This document shows positions 53,518 through 62,710 of a stretch of 64,000 bases of DNA, one piece after another; position 1 is the first letter of the stretch; each line of letters opens with the position of its first letter. The translations under genes and the position numbers were made by a program. The notes under the pieces were generated by a model, which saw nothing but the letters and a program-made list of their open reading frames with translations, was not told the DNA's origin and did no database searches. This DNA comes from Bacillus piscicola (GTDB lineage Bacteria > Bacillota > Bacilli > Bacillales > Marinococcaceae). Location of the stretch: assembly GCF_022458745.1 (NCBI RefSeq), contig NZ_JAJJJF010000001.1, positions 62,001 to 126,000 of the forward strand, in the 5' to 3' direction.

Positions 53518-53680
53518 ATCCATACTAGGGTAAAGAGAATCCAGACTTACACGCGAAAAATCCATACTCCGGACTGAGTTATCCAGACTTAAGCAAAAGG
53601 AATCCATACTTCCAGAAAGATATCCACACTGAGAAGAGAAGAATCCAGACTAACTGGCAAAGTATCTACACTGCGCAGGT
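53518..53680. repeat. 21-bp iteron block 2 (8 units)
   Basis: ATCCANACT-type units start at 53518, 53539, 53560, 53581, 53602, 53622, 53643 and 53664. The third-to-last steps repeat the 20-21-21 pattern of block 1 (units at 53323-53364 align with 53602-53643, including the single 20-bp unit), so the blocks are duplicates of a longer unit. Confidence 0.85.
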
Positions 53681-53802
53681 CACGGGTAATCTGCTTTTCT
53701 TAGCAAAAAGGTCGGAGGAGCTCTTTCATGGTCTGCTGCGGGTTCTCATGCTAAGGTAGAGGGAAGAGTAGAACTTGCAGTGATCGGAAAGAGGTGGCGT
53801 TA

Positions 53803-54594
53803 TTGCATATTGGTATAATCGGCACGGGAAATATTGCGTCTTTTTTGCTGGAGGCTATTAATGGCAATCCGGAGTTAAAAGAGGAGATGCAGATTTGCTC
53901 GCTTTACGGACGAAATGAAAAAGTGGGGGCTGAACTTGCAGCGGCGTATCACATTGATTTTTACACGGATATCGATGAATTTCTCGACTCTTCCATTGAG
54001 GTGGTGGCCGAAGCGGCGACGGTACAGGCAGTGAAAGCGGTCGCGCCGCACGTGCTGAAAGCGGGGAAAGACTTGCTGTTAAGCAGTGTTGGTGCGTTGA
54101 GTGATCCTGCTTTTTACAGCGAAGCACGAACGCTTGCCGGTGAAAATGCCGCCAAGCTGTACATTCCGTCCGGCGCAATCGGCGGCCTTGATATGATACA
54201 GTCGGCCCAGGCGTTAGGAGGCCTGCAGAAGGTCGCGATTACGACGAGAAAAACCCCGCAGTCCCTTGGGATCACAGAGGATAGCGGCAAAGAGACGATT
54301 GTTTTTCAAGGCAGTGCAGCGGAAGCGATTGAAAAATTCCCGAAAAACATAAATGTCGCGATCATCCTCTCGTTAGCCGGCATCGGCACAACCGCAACAA
54401 CGGTGACGATTAGTGCCGATCCGCAGGTGACAAAAAACACCCACACCATTGAAGCGGCCGGCACCTTTGGAAACTTCCAGACAACGATTGAAAACGAACC
54501 TATGCCAAATAACCCGAAAACAAGCTATCTAGCCGCATTAAGCATCTTATCCACCCTCCAAAACAAAAACCAATCCATCCAGATTGGCGGTTAA
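53803..54594 (+). CDS. nadX: L-aspartate dehydrogenase
   Basis: A 263-residue NAD(P)-dependent aspartate dehydrogenase that converts aspartate to iminoaspartate/oxaloacetate and ammonia. Seen: IGIIGTGNIASFLLEAI nucleotide fold, VVAEAATVQAVKAVAPHVL, YIPSGAIGGLDMIQSA and the C-terminal NPKTSYLAALSIL with the family's HTIEAAGTFG. Length matches the family (about 255-267). TTG at 53803 follows AAAGAGGTGG with better spacing than the GTG at 53794. No nadA or nadC neighbour is present, so an NAD-synthesis role is not shown. Confidence 0.85.
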   Translation: MHIGIIGTGNIASFLLEAINGNPELKEEMQICSLYGRNEKVGAELAAAYHIDFYTDIDEFLDSSIEVVAEAATVQAVKAVAPHVLKAGKDLLLSSVGALSDPAFYSEARTLAGENAAKLYIPSGAIGGLDMIQSAQALGGLQKVAITTRKTPQSLGITEDSGKETIVFQGSAAEAIEKFPKNINVAIILSLAGIGTTATTVTISADPQVTKNTHTIEAAGTFGNFQTTIENEPMPNNPKTSYLAALSILSTLQNKNQSIQIGG

Positions 54595-54626
54595 CATGGG
54601 GTGACAAGCAGTATAAGCTCGTTATT

Positions 54627-54662
54627 GACCTCTCGACTTCACCAGCGAGTGGTCTTTTTTTC
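54627..54662 (+). terminator. Terminator of the aspartate dehydrogenase gene
   Basis: GACC-T-CTCG and CGAG-T-GGTC pair across a 10-nt loop and run into TTTTTTT. Confidence 0.75.
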
Positions 54663-54686
54663 TAGTAATCTCTTGATTTACCATTA

Positions 54687-54695
54687 TGGTATAAT
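54687..54695 (+). promoter_or_regulatory. Extended -10 promoter of the helicase cassette
   Basis: TGGTATAAT fits the extended -10 consensus exactly, about 60 bp before the first start codon of the two-gene cassette. Confidence 0.5.
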
Positions 54696-54756
54696 AGGAT
54701 CATTTCAAAATAGTAGGAACACCAAGACATATTATACGAGTGAGGGTGGATGTGCG

Positions 54757-55728
54757 ATGTATTACCCACATAATATTGAAGAGGTTTGTTATGCGCCGGA
54801 GCATGTGGAACAGGTGTTGACGGAGATCAGGCTGACGTTTCCTGATTATTTTCATGACTTCATTCAGTCGGAAGCGGGTCAGGGGTTGTCTCTTGATGAT
54901 CTTGCCGGTTTAGCGGAGCATTTCGGGAGCGACGGGGATATATGGAAAAGGCGGAAAAAGGATGAAAAAGAGACGTTTCAGCGGATTTTTCAGGAAAGTA
55001 TCGCTGCGTTTGAGAAAGATCGGGACGATTATTTAGAGTTGTTGGATGAAGAGGCCTTCGACGAATACGAGGATGATCCGAACCATTTTAAAAATAAAAT
55101 TCTGCGTGACGAATGCCCGATTATCCGGGTGACGATTTACAGCGAGGCGAAAGAGCTCGATAAGTATAAGCGTGATTTTAATCTTGCTAACCCGGCGGAG
55201 CTGCTAGATGTGGTGATGAACTTAGCGATGTTTGCGAATACATACAAGGAAAGCCGGACCGCCGAGCAGTTTGAGGCGATTACGACGTTGGAGGAGCTCG
55301 GTTTTGAAGAGCTGGATACGGAGGATTATATCGTCTACGGGGCGATTGGCGGCGGCATTAAGAGTCATTTGTTATACAAGCAAAACCCGTCCTTTTTTCC
55401 AAACCGGAGCCGTGACGCGTTGTGGGCGCTCTGGTATTTGACGAATAAAAAGACATTTGGGTGCGAGGAAGATTCCGAGTTTCTCATGATTAACGTGAAG
55501 GAGAGCACGACCCAACAGAATTATTTTTACCCGTATGAATTGTTTTCTTTTTATGCGCTGCAAATCTTTAACATGCTGGATAAAGAAGCGGAGAAACTGG
55601 GTGTGCATATAAACCGTGAGTATCGTTTTGTGTTGGTGAACGCGTTTTTGCAGTTTGTGGCCGCCACGCATTCGGATGAAATTAACTTCTTGAAAAGTCA
55701 GCTGAAGGAGGTGCAGCATGGCCTCTAA
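54757..55728 (+). CDS. Unknown protein paired with a RecQ-like helicase
   Basis: A 323-residue soluble, acidic protein that I cannot assign. It is helical, with a charged N-terminal half (KRRKKDEKETFQRIFQE; DEEAFDEYEDDPNHF) and a more conserved-looking C-terminal half (YGAIGGGIKSHLLYKQN, RDALWALWYLTNKKTFG, YPYELFSFYALQIFNML). The ATG at 54757 follows GAGGGTGG. Its last 11 bases overlap the helicase start (ATG at 55718), so the two proteins are translationally coupled and probably work together. Confidence 0.65.
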   Translation: MYYPHNIEEVCYAPEHVEQVLTEIRLTFPDYFHDFIQSEAGQGLSLDDLAGLAEHFGSDGDIWKRRKKDEKETFQRIFQESIAAFEKDRDDYLELLDEEAFDEYEDDPNHFKNKILRDECPIIRVTIYSEAKELDKYKRDFNLANPAELLDVVMNLAMFANTYKESRTAEQFEAITTLEELGFEELDTEDYIVYGAIGGGIKSHLLYKQNPSFFPNRSRDALWALWYLTNKKTFGCEEDSEFLMINVKESTTQQNYFYPYELFSFYALQIFNMLDKEAEKLGVHINREYRFVLVNAFLQFVAATHSDEINFLKSQLKEVQHGL

Positions 55729-57694
55729 CGCAGATTCCTTGTTTTCCCGCTATTTTCCGAATTTGGCGGAGCAGTTTTCGTTAAAAGAGATGCAAGCGGC
55801 TGCCGTGAACAATGTGCGCGCGGGGCGCCATACGCTGTGTATTATGCCGACGAGCGGCGGGAAATCCTTAATCTATTGGCTGGCCGGCGCCTCCTTGGAA
55901 GGAACCACCATTGTGATTTCGCCGTTAATTGCTTTAATCGATGAACAGGCGAGCAAGATCAGCGAGCAGGGCTATGACGTGTTGACGATTCACGGGGGGA
56001 TTCCGCCGAAAAAGCAGGTTGATTTGCTGAAAAAATTCACGAACCGTGAGCGGAATCCTGATTTTATTTTTGTCAGTCCGGAGCGGATCGCGGTGGACGG
56101 GTTGTTCGAGTACGCGGTGAGGGCGCGGAAAGCAGACATCCGGCTCATTGCGATTGATGAAATTCATTGCGTCAGCCAGTGGGGTTTCAGCTTCCGTCCT
56201 TTTTATAAGCGGATTCCTGAGTTTTTGGATAAGGTGTATGGGGCGGAATGGCCGGTGGTGCTCGGCTTAACTGCGACGTTAAATGAAAAAGAAATCAACG
56301 AGATTTGTGATGCGTTTCACATCACGAGACGTAACATCGTGAAAGACGACCTGCTCGTCCGTTCAGAAATCGAGCTGAAAAAAATGAAATTCGCAACGGA
56401 GGATGAAAAGGAAGACAAGCTCTGGGAGTTACTGAACATCCATAAAAATGAAAAAGTTCTCGTTTATTTATACCGAAAATACGGCAAACGAGGAACCGAG
56501 GAGCTGAAGGACACGGCGGTGGAAAAAGGGTTCCGTGCTGTTCATTTTCACGGCGACATGGCAGCTGCTGAAAGGCAGAAAATGATTCAGGCTTTTAAAA
56601 ACAATGAGGTGGATGTCGTTTTTGCGACCAACGCCTTCGGAATGGGCATCGATATTCCAGATATTCGTGTCGTCATTCACTTTATGATTCCCGAGTCGGT
56701 AGAGCAATATTATCAAGAAGTCGGGAGAGCATCACGGGACGGACAGGCGTCGAATGCGTATTTGCTTTATTCCAACAAAAATATTCAGGTGAAGAAAACC
56801 CACTTCATCGACCGGACCTTTCCGTCGATAGAGAAGCTGCAAGAAGTGTTTAAGAAGATTACCGGGAATAAAATCGCCTACAAAACGCTCCCCTATTTCA
56901 ATGATGAAGAAGTACAGCAGTGTCTTGCCTATTTTTTGGACAACGGGATTCTCGATATTGCCGCCAAGGGATTCACGACGTTAGATATTTTCTCAGAAAT
57001 CAAAGACCCGAAAGTGGATGAGTTATCGAACTTGACGAAACGAAAGGGCTTTATCAGCACCGTGAAAAAAAGTGGGCGTACTCCGGATGAAGTGAGTGCG
57101 GACGTCTATGCGGCCGTCACAAATGGCACGGTCAAACTGAAAAAGAACCTCGATAAATGCTTGATCGTTAAAAGCGAGTATACGGAATTGGATGAAAAGC
57201 AAATCCGCGCCCTGGAAGAGGATATGGAAGGAAAGCGCGCGTACAAGCACCGGCTATTAGATTATTTTACTCACTTACTGGAGTCATGTGAGAATTCGCG
57301 GGAACTTCACCAAGAAATTGGCCGGTATTTAGGGGTGGACAAGCATCTCTTAAATAAGATTTACCGCACACGAAAAGGGGATTTAGTCCGCTCCAAATCG
57401 GAAGTGATCATCGCGAATCTCCTGTATGATGCCGGCATTAACTATGAATACGAGAAAAAACTCTACTACGAACAGGGGCGCTGGATTGAACCGGACTTTA
57501 CGATTACAGCCGGGGAAAAGGAAATATACTGGGAACACCTTGGCATGATCGGCAAAGCAAGCTACGATAAAAGATGGCTCGAGAAAACAGCCGTGTACGA
57601 TACATACTTTCCCGGACAGTTGGAAATCACATACGAAAACCCAGCCCTCTCCGATTCTGCCGAACATCTGATTGAGAAAATAAAAAGCATGTAA
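55718..57694 (+). CDS. RecQ-like DNA helicase fused to a PD-(D/E)XK-like C-terminal domain
   Basis: A 658-residue SF2 helicase. Motif I PTSGGKS (44-50), DEIH box with HCVSQWG (147-156), GLTAT (183-187), ATNAFGMGIDIP (303-314) and motif VI QEVGRASRDGQ (333-343) are RecQ-like. The usual RecQ zinc cysteines and HRDC domain are absent; only scattered cysteines occur after residue 360. The C-terminus (about 555-658) has E562 in SKSEVIIANLL, D593 in EPDFTI and E606 in YWEHLGM, spaced like a restriction-endonuclease-fold nuclease. Operon partner is the unknown protein upstream. A role in phage or plasmid defence is possible but unproven. Confidence 0.8.
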   Translation: MASNADSLFSRYFPNLAEQFSLKEMQAAAVNNVRAGRHTLCIMPTSGGKSLIYWLAGASLEGTTIVISPLIALIDEQASKISEQGYDVLTIHGGIPPKKQVDLLKKFTNRERNPDFIFVSPERIAVDGLFEYAVRARKADIRLIAIDEIHCVSQWGFSFRPFYKRIPEFLDKVYGAEWPVVLGLTATLNEKEINEICDAFHITRRNIVKDDLLVRSEIELKKMKFATEDEKEDKLWELLNIHKNEKVLVYLYRKYGKRGTEELKDTAVEKGFRAVHFHGDMAAAERQKMIQAFKNNEVDVVFATNAFGMGIDIPDIRVVIHFMIPESVEQYYQEVGRASRDGQASNAYLLYSNKNIQVKKTHFIDRTFPSIEKLQEVFKKITGNKIAYKTLPYFNDEEVQQCLAYFLDNGILDIAAKGFTTLDIFSEIKDPKVDELSNLTKRKGFISTVKKSGRTPDEVSADVYAAVTNGTVKLKKNLDKCLIVKSEYTELDEKQIRALEEDMEGKRAYKHRLLDYFTHLLESCENSRELHQEIGRYLGVDKHLLNKIYRTRKGDLVRSKSEVIIANLLYDAGINYEYEKKLYYEQGRWIEPDFTITAGEKEIYWEHLGMIGKASYDKRWLEKTAVYDTYFPGQLEITYENPALSDSAEHLIEKIKSM

Positions 57695-57725
57695 AAAGGC
57701 GGGAGGATGTGGTGTAAAAAAAGAG

Positions 57726-57762
57726 AAAAGCCCTGGGCCGCTCACGACGTCTCAGGGCTTTT
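57726..57762. terminator. Bidirectional terminator between helicase and catalase genes
   Basis: AAAAGCCCTG and CAGGGCTTTT form a perfect 10-bp stem with A- and T-runs on both sides, between convergent genes. Confidence 0.88.
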
Positions 57763-57768
57763 AGCAGA

Positions 57769-59409
57769 TTAATACGGATCTGATTCGCGACTTTTATTTG
57801 TCGCATCTTGTGTCGCTTCTTTATCATCGATAGAGCCTTGCGTAAAGCTCACCCATTTTGATTCCCTTCCAGGAAGGCTTGCTTTCACATCTTCCAGTTC
57901 TTTCATTTTTTTCTCGATACCTTCTTTGACACGCCGGCCGTAGTCTTCATCTGCTTGTGTGAAGTGATCAATCATGGTGTGTTGAATACGCGTGTCACAA
58001 ACAGCCAATGCCTCCGAAAGGTTTTTAATAAGCTCGTCGCGCTCCCAATCCTGCAAGTTACGATACGTTTTGCCGGCTTGTCCATAGTTATTCGGACGGT
58101 CGATCGGAGCACTCAAAGCCTCCGCATGATAAGTCGGCCGGTGCGGCTTACGATTCTCTTCACTTGCTTCCTCTAACCCACCTAACAGGGATGGCTCATA
58201 GTTGATATGCGGATCTTCACCGGATTCGTTCGGGTCGCGGTAGTCCATCTGACCGCGGCGTTGGTTCGTACGCACCTCGGTTTTCGGCGCATTAACAGGT
58301 AGTTGTAAATAATTCGCTCCGACTCGATAACGCTGGGTGTCGGAGTAAGAAAACGTTCGGCCGATGAGCATTTTGTCGTCAGAGAAATCCATTCCATCCA
58401 CAAGGACACCTGTACCAAAGGCAGCTTGTTCAATTTCCGCGTGATGATCTTTTGGATTGCGATCAAGCACCATGCGTCCTACCGGAAGCCATGGAAATTT
58501 ATCTTCCGGCCAAAGCTTCGTATCATCAAGGGGGTCAAAGTCAAGCTCCGGATGGTAGTCGTCTTCCATGATCTGGACAAACAACTCCCATTCCGGGTAA
58601 TCGCCGCGTTCAATCGCTTCATATAAATCCTGGGTCGCATGACCGACATTCTTTGCTTGAATGTTATCTGCTTCTTCTTGCGTTAAGTTGCGGATCCCTT
58701 GCTTTGGCTCCCAGTGATACTTCACCAGCACCGCCTTGCCTTCTTCGTTTACCCACTTATACGTATTAACCCCGGAACCTTGCATGTGACGGTATGTGGC
58801 TGGAATTCCCCACGGCGAAAACAAAAAGGTGATCATATGGATCGCTTCGGGTGTGCGCGATACAAAGTCAAACATCCGCTCCGGGTTTGGCACATTGGAA
58901 GCAGGGTCCGGTTTGAAGGCATGAATCATATCGGGAAATTTCATCGCATCGCGGACGAAGAAAATTTTAAGGTTATTTCCAACGATGTCCCAGTTCCCGT
59001 CTTCTGTGTACATTTTCACAGCGAACCCACGTGGATCACGAGCTGTTTCTGGTGAATCTTTCGCACCTGCTACAGTAGAAAAGCGGACCATAAGCGGCGT
59101 CCGTTTCCCCGCACCAGAAAATACTTTTGCGCGAGTATACGTTTCGATGGGTTCCTCTCCCGCTTTTCCGTATGTCTCAAAATAACCAAAGGCACCGGTT
59201 CCACGAGCATGTACGACTCGTTCTGGTACCTCTTCCCGGTCAAAGTGGGACATTTTCTCAAGGAAATGATAGTTTTCCATCGTTCCCGGGCCGCGTCTGC
59301 CGATGGTACGCATATTCTGGTTATCTGTTACCGGCCGCCCTTGGCGAGTGGTCAGCGTCTCTCGTTTCACATCCTCATGTTTGTTCCCTTTCTCCTTGTC
59401 ATGTTCCAT
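57769..59409 (-). CDS. katA: Clade 3-like monofunctional haem catalase
   Basis: A 546-residue catalase that dismutates hydrogen peroxide. The catalytic histidine lies in [16 protein letters not shown], the asparagine in [15 protein letters not shown], and the proximal haem tyrosine in [38 protein letters not shown] is the family NADPH/haem stretch. It carries about 60 extra residues compared with the shortest bacterial catalases: a charged N-terminal lead and an acidic tail ending SRESDPY. GAGGAGGG lies about 13 bp before the ATG. No clear PerR box was found in the 326-bp divergent gap. Confidence 0.93.
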   Translation of the reverse strand: MEHDKEKGNKHEDVKRETLTTRQGRPVTDNQNMRTIGRRGPGTMENYHFLEKMSHFDREEVPERVVHARGTGAFGYFETYGKAGEEPIETYTRAKVFSGAGKRTPLMVRFSTVAGAKDSPETARDPRGFAVKMYTEDGNWDIVGNNLKIFFVRDAMKFPDMIHAFKPDPASNVPNPERMFDFVSRTPEAIHMITFLFSPWGIPATYRHMQGSGVNTYKWVNEEGKAVLVKYHWEPKQGIRNLTQEEADNIQAKNVGHATQDLYEAIERGDYPEWELFVQIMEDDYHPELDFDPLDDTKLWPEDKFPWLPVGRMVLDRNPKDHHAEIEQAAFGTGVLVDGMDFSDDKMLIGRTFSYSDTQRYRVGANYLQLPVNAPKTEVRTNQRRGQMDYRDPNESGEDPHINYEPSLLGGLEEASEENRKPHRPTYHAEALSAPIDRPNNYGQAGKTYRNLQDWERDELIKNLSEALAVCDTRIQHTMIDHFTQADEDYGRRVKEGIEKKMKELEDVKASLPGRESKWVSFTQGSIDDKEATQDATNKSRESDPY

Positions 59410-59735
59410 CCATTATTCCCTCCTCAAGAAGCAGTTACCACCTATGGAAATTCGTCAAACGTTAGTATGACCTTTTTACCCCAATGTATGAGGAGATTTT
59501 CAAATATCGTTTGTAAAAACGAGAAAAGGCATGACATGTCTACTTGATGCGGTGAGAGCTGCTTGAATACCACTGAAGCAGCTGCCTAACGTATTCCAAC
59601 TATCTTTTCAAGTATCGGAAGTGTGATGGCAGGACAGAGAGAGGTATTGTATAATAAGAAACAATTAGTTGTGCTTGAATGGGAAGCAATTCTTCCTTTT
59701 TATTCATGTGATAGGTCATGTAAACGAATAACTAT
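59410..59735. other. Divergent intergenic gap catalase/TauE
   Basis: This 326-bp gap contains a TATAAT at 59650-59655 that may serve the TauE-type gene, and a short dyad ACAATTAGTTGT just after it. No convincing operator, RNA gene or repeat monomer was recognised. Confidence 0.35.
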
Positions 59736-60527
59736 ATGAATGGACAGAAGGGATTTTCACTCTTGTTTATTTTTGTCACGATGCTCGTTATGGGTCTCCT
59801 GCTTGGTTTTATTGGGGCAGGAGGCTCTGGTTTTATTATTGCGATGTTAGCTTCTGTATTTGGAATTCCCGTACATACCGCGCTTGGAACGTCCCTGGCA
59901 GCGATGGTCTTTACTTCGCTGTCCGGTACGTATAGTCACTTTAAAGAAAACAATGTCCTGATGCGAGTCGGCCTTGCCACAGGTCTATTTGGCGCTGCCG
60001 GCGCTTTCGTTGGTTCGCGTATTGCCAATCTGGTTCCTGGCAGTAAGTTAGAATCGTTAACCGCCTTTATGCTGTTTTTCTCGGCGGGGTTGTTATGGCT
60101 TCGTCTCTTTACGAAATTCGGCCAGTTTTGGGCAAATGCCGGCGCGCAGACGGTACCAGCCGGCAGTCGTTTTTGGATGGCGGCAGGTGGTGTCGGACTT
60201 GCGACAGGTATATTGTCGGGATTGTTTGGTGTGGGTGCCTCGCCGTTTATTCAAATTGGCCTGCTGTTTTTCTTTGGCTTATCCGTACGGCAATCAGCAG
60301 GAACGACCCTGCTTGTTATTTTACCGATTGCGGCTGTGGGGGGATTTGGATATTATACGACGGGCCATTTGGATATCCTCTTGTTTATCAAAGTGGTCGC
60401 CGGGACGATGATCGGCTCCTATATAGGCGCTAAATTCACCGCTCGTCTTCACCCAACCGTCTTAAAAACAACGCTCGTCGCCGTCCCGGTTGCGGGAGGA
60501 CTGTTATTATTATTTGGAGGAGAATAG
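59736..60527 (+). CDS. TSUP-family (TauE/SafE) permease
   Basis: A 263-residue membrane protein with eight helices in two homologous halves, each with a conserved glycine-rich element: GLLLGFIGAGGSGFIIAML near the start and GILSGLFGVGASPFIQIGLL in the middle. The family exports or imports sulfite, sulfoacetate and other small sulfur or carboxylate anions; the direction is not evident. No good ribosome site is seen before the ATG at 59736, so the start is uncertain. Confidence 0.82.
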   Translation: MNGQKGFSLLFIFVTMLVMGLLLGFIGAGGSGFIIAMLASVFGIPVHTALGTSLAAMVFTSLSGTYSHFKENNVLMRVGLATGLFGAAGAFVGSRIANLVPGSKLESLTAFMLFFSAGLLWLRLFTKFGQFWANAGAQTVPAGSRFWMAAGGVGLATGILSGLFGVGASPFIQIGLLFFFGLSVRQSAGTTLLVILPIAAVGGFGYYTTGHLDILLFIKVVAGTMIGSYIGAKFTARLHPTVLKTTLVAVPVAGGLLLLFGGE

Positions 60528-60622
60528 GTTATCTGCTTCTGCGCTGCCATGTTCGAAGAAGGTATAATGGAACGCTAAAAGGTTAAAATACCCTATAAAT
60601 CGTTGTAGGGTGGTCTTTCATT

Positions 60623-61201
60623 ATGAATAGTCAACAATCTGAGTTATTAGATGTCATAAGAGCTGGGGCCGAAAAAGTAAGTCACTATCAACTAGAATAT
60701 TGGCAGTCATTTTCCAATTTAACAACGTGGCAGTATTGGTTGCTAGTCCTCATGCTAGTTACACCTCTTATTGTGTTATTTATTTGGATTGATAAAAGGA
60801 AGATACTGCTCCTCGGTTTTTTTGGTCTGAATTATCACGTGTGGTTCGCTTATGCCAATAAAATTGGTATTGGCTTAGGCCTGTGGGAGTATCCTTATCA
60901 CTTGATACCGTGTTTGCCTAGCTTTAGCTTAGATGCTTCACTCGTACCCGTTTGTTTTATGTTGTTGTATCAATGGACGTTACACCGTAAAAAGAACATG
61001 TATGTATATGCTGTGCTGTTATCAGCAATATTGGCGTTTATCATGAAGCCACTTTTGGTACAGCTTCACCTTTTCCATATGTTTAAAGGACTGAATTACG
61101 TTCACTTGTTCTTGTTTTATTTGGCTTTCTTTCTCGTGTCCAAGCTCATTACATCCCTTTTTGTTTGGCTGCACGAAAAAGAAAAGCAGGTATCACGTTG
61201 A
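60623..61201 (+). CDS. CBO0543-family membrane protein
   Basis: A 192-residue protein: an amphipathic N-terminal stretch (about 1-30), then five transmembrane helices containing TPLIVLFIWIDKRKILLLGFF, PVCFMLLYQW and MKPLLVQLHLFHMFKGLNY, ending in a basic tail. It is the intact paralogue of the frameshifted gene at 11263-11819 (same WQ..SN..T..YW start). Function unknown. Confidence 0.72.
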   Translation: MNSQQSELLDVIRAGAEKVSHYQLEYWQSFSNLTTWQYWLLVLMLVTPLIVLFIWIDKRKILLLGFFGLNYHVWFAYANKIGIGLGLWEYPYHLIPCLPSFSLDASLVPVCFMLLYQWTLHRKKNMYVYAVLLSAILAFIMKPLLVQLHLFHMFKGLNYVHLFLFYLAFFLVSKLITSLFVWLHEKEKQVSR

Positions 61202-61354
61202 TGAAAGGAACGGGCGCTTATCGAACCAGATAGGCGTCTTATTTGTTGTGGCGTGATTGTGATAGTGCTGTATGAGACCACAACACATGTAACCGTGTTA
61301 CAATAGAGAAAAGAAATCGGAGCGGGATAAAACATTGATAGAGGAGTGGAGATA

Positions 61355-61444
61355 ATGACGGAAAATTTTTTAGAACTTCCTGACGACCTTCCTGTACCGC
61401 AGGATGACGGCGCATGTAATCATTTGAAAGGTAAAGAAATACCA
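61355..61444 (+). pseudogene. Truncated 5' copy of the peroxiredoxin gene
   Basis: The first 29 codons (TENFLELPDDLPVPQDDGAC to KGKEIP) and about 30 bp of upstream sequence including GAGGAGTGGAG are nearly identical to the start of the intact gene at 62711. Homology breaks after GAAATACCA at 61444. The reading frame then runs by chance through a structured element to 61633. No peroxidatic cysteine is retained, so it cannot be active. Confidence 0.8.
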
Positions 61445-61449
61445 TTTGA

Positions 61450-61622
61450 CCGCATCCTGCGGGATCTAAGGAAGCCGCCTAAGTTCCCCACGTCCTGTGG
61501 GAACGGCTGCCCTAGCACCTCCTGTGCGTCGCAGGATGCGGTGGATTCTGCGTTGACTTGTACAGGATGTACTGACTTCTACGTTGCAAACAGGACGTTT
61601 GCGTTCTTAGTAGAAGTTCCCT
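61450..61622. mobile_element. Highly structured insertion-like element (possible MITE)
   Basis: CCGCATCCTGCG at 61450 and CGCAGGATGCGG at 61530 are perfect 12-bp inverted repeats enclosing a hairpin (TTCCCCAC / TGTGGGAA). A second nested stem follows (ACTTCTAC ... GTAGAAGT around GCAAAC-AGGAC-GTTTGC). CAGGA(T/C)G or its complement recurs in each loop. No protein is encoded. Its left edge coincides with the truncation point of the peroxiredoxin copy. The following 61623-61824 stretch holds nothing I recognise. Confidence 0.45.
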
Positions 61623-61824
61623 TCCCGACATGAGTTCTTTCGTTAATTCCCGCTAGAGTCGCCGCCTTCCGTTACAATTAACTATAGATATTTACAAGCG
61701 TAAACGAAAAACCCTTGTGAATTTGATCCGTCTAGTCTTTAATGATTTATCTCACCGCCCCCATGGTTAATGTGTCCCGTTGGCGGTCGTTTTTACAATT
61801 AATGTAAGGAAGTGTGGTTATTAC

Positions 61825-62526
61825 GTGGCTCAGCGATTAAACAAATATAACCAGCCGATTGGGGAGGAGTTGTCCAATTGGCAGAAGAGACAGTTCCCTT
61901 CTGATATGCATTACGTTGGAAAATATTCGATTGTTACCAAATTAACGCCTGCGCATACTAAAGAACTGTATAGCGCTTTTACAGATTCCCACCCTCGGAA
62001 TTGGACCTATTTAATCGACGAACCGCCTGAGAGTTTTGAATCATTTGAACAAACTATAGTAGGCAAAATAGATAGCAGCGGCAGCGTCTATTACACCGTG
62101 TTAAACAAAGAGACAAACAAACCGCTTGGGATTCTTAGTTTAATGAGGATAAATCAAGCAAATGGGGTCATTGAAGTAGGGGATATTAATTTTTCGGATG
62201 CATTAAGAAGGACTAGAATCTCGACGGAAGCCCACTATTTATTAGCTAAGTATGTATTCGAAGAGCTTCAATACAGGCGCTATGAATGGAAATGTGATTC
62301 CCTTAATGCTCCCTCTATCAAAACAGCAAAACGCTTAGGATTTAAATATGAAGGCACCTTTAGAAATGACGTTATCTATAAAAACCGCTCACGAAGCACC
62401 AGTTGGTTTTCCATGCTGGTCGAAGAATGGCCTCTATACAAACGAGCATTCACACAGTGGTTGGCAGAGGAGAACTTTGATGACAAAGGAGTTCAAATTC
62501 AACGATTAGAAGCATTTCGGAAATAA
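61825..62526 (+). CDS. GNAT-family N-acetyltransferase (RimJ/RimL type)
   Basis: A 233-residue acetyltransferase. The start KYNQPIGEELSNWQKRQFPS is followed by the GNAT fold: NKPLGILSLMRINQANGVIEVGDINFSDALRRTRISTEA (acetyl-CoA-binding region) and CDSLNAPSIKTAKRLGFKYEGTFRND, the classic RimJ/RimL C-terminal motif. The acceptor is unknown. The start is taken as GTG at 61825, 14 bp after AAGGA; the frame is open further upstream but has no better start. Confidence 0.82.
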   Translation: MAQRLNKYNQPIGEELSNWQKRQFPSDMHYVGKYSIVTKLTPAHTKELYSAFTDSHPRNWTYLIDEPPESFESFEQTIVGKIDSSGSVYYTVLNKETNKPLGILSLMRINQANGVIEVGDINFSDALRRTRISTEAHYLLAKYVFEELQYRRYEWKCDSLNAPSIKTAKRLGFKYEGTFRNDVIYKNRSRSTSWFSMLVEEWPLYKRAFTQWLAEENFDDKGVQIQRLEAFRK

Positions 62527-62710
62527 ATCCCAATAAAAAATGACCCACCTTGGTCGGCTCTGTTGACTTTGTTATATCAATGAGAAGTAACTTTTCATAC
62601 CTCCTTACACTGTTAACTCACGCCTAAAGGTAAAGGAATGGGCTTTCTCATTCGGAAATCTGTAAAAATAGTTATAGTTGGGAAAAATCATTGATAGAGG
62701 AGTGGAGATA

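Noticed and set aside
53173-53607. Minus-strand frames encoding heptapeptide repeats (MDSxxLS-like)
   Set aside because: They arise because 21 bp equals seven codons. There is no ribosome site, no signal peptide and the frames are broken by the dyad pair and 20-bp units.
53260-53680. Plasmid-type replication origin
   Set aside because: Iterons of 21 bp recall such origins, but no rep, par or dnaA-box cluster is present nearby and the surroundings look chromosomal.
61355-61633. A real 93-residue gene beginning like the peroxiredoxin
   Set aside because: After codon 29 the frame crosses the inverted repeats of the structured element and shows no domain; it is a truncation.
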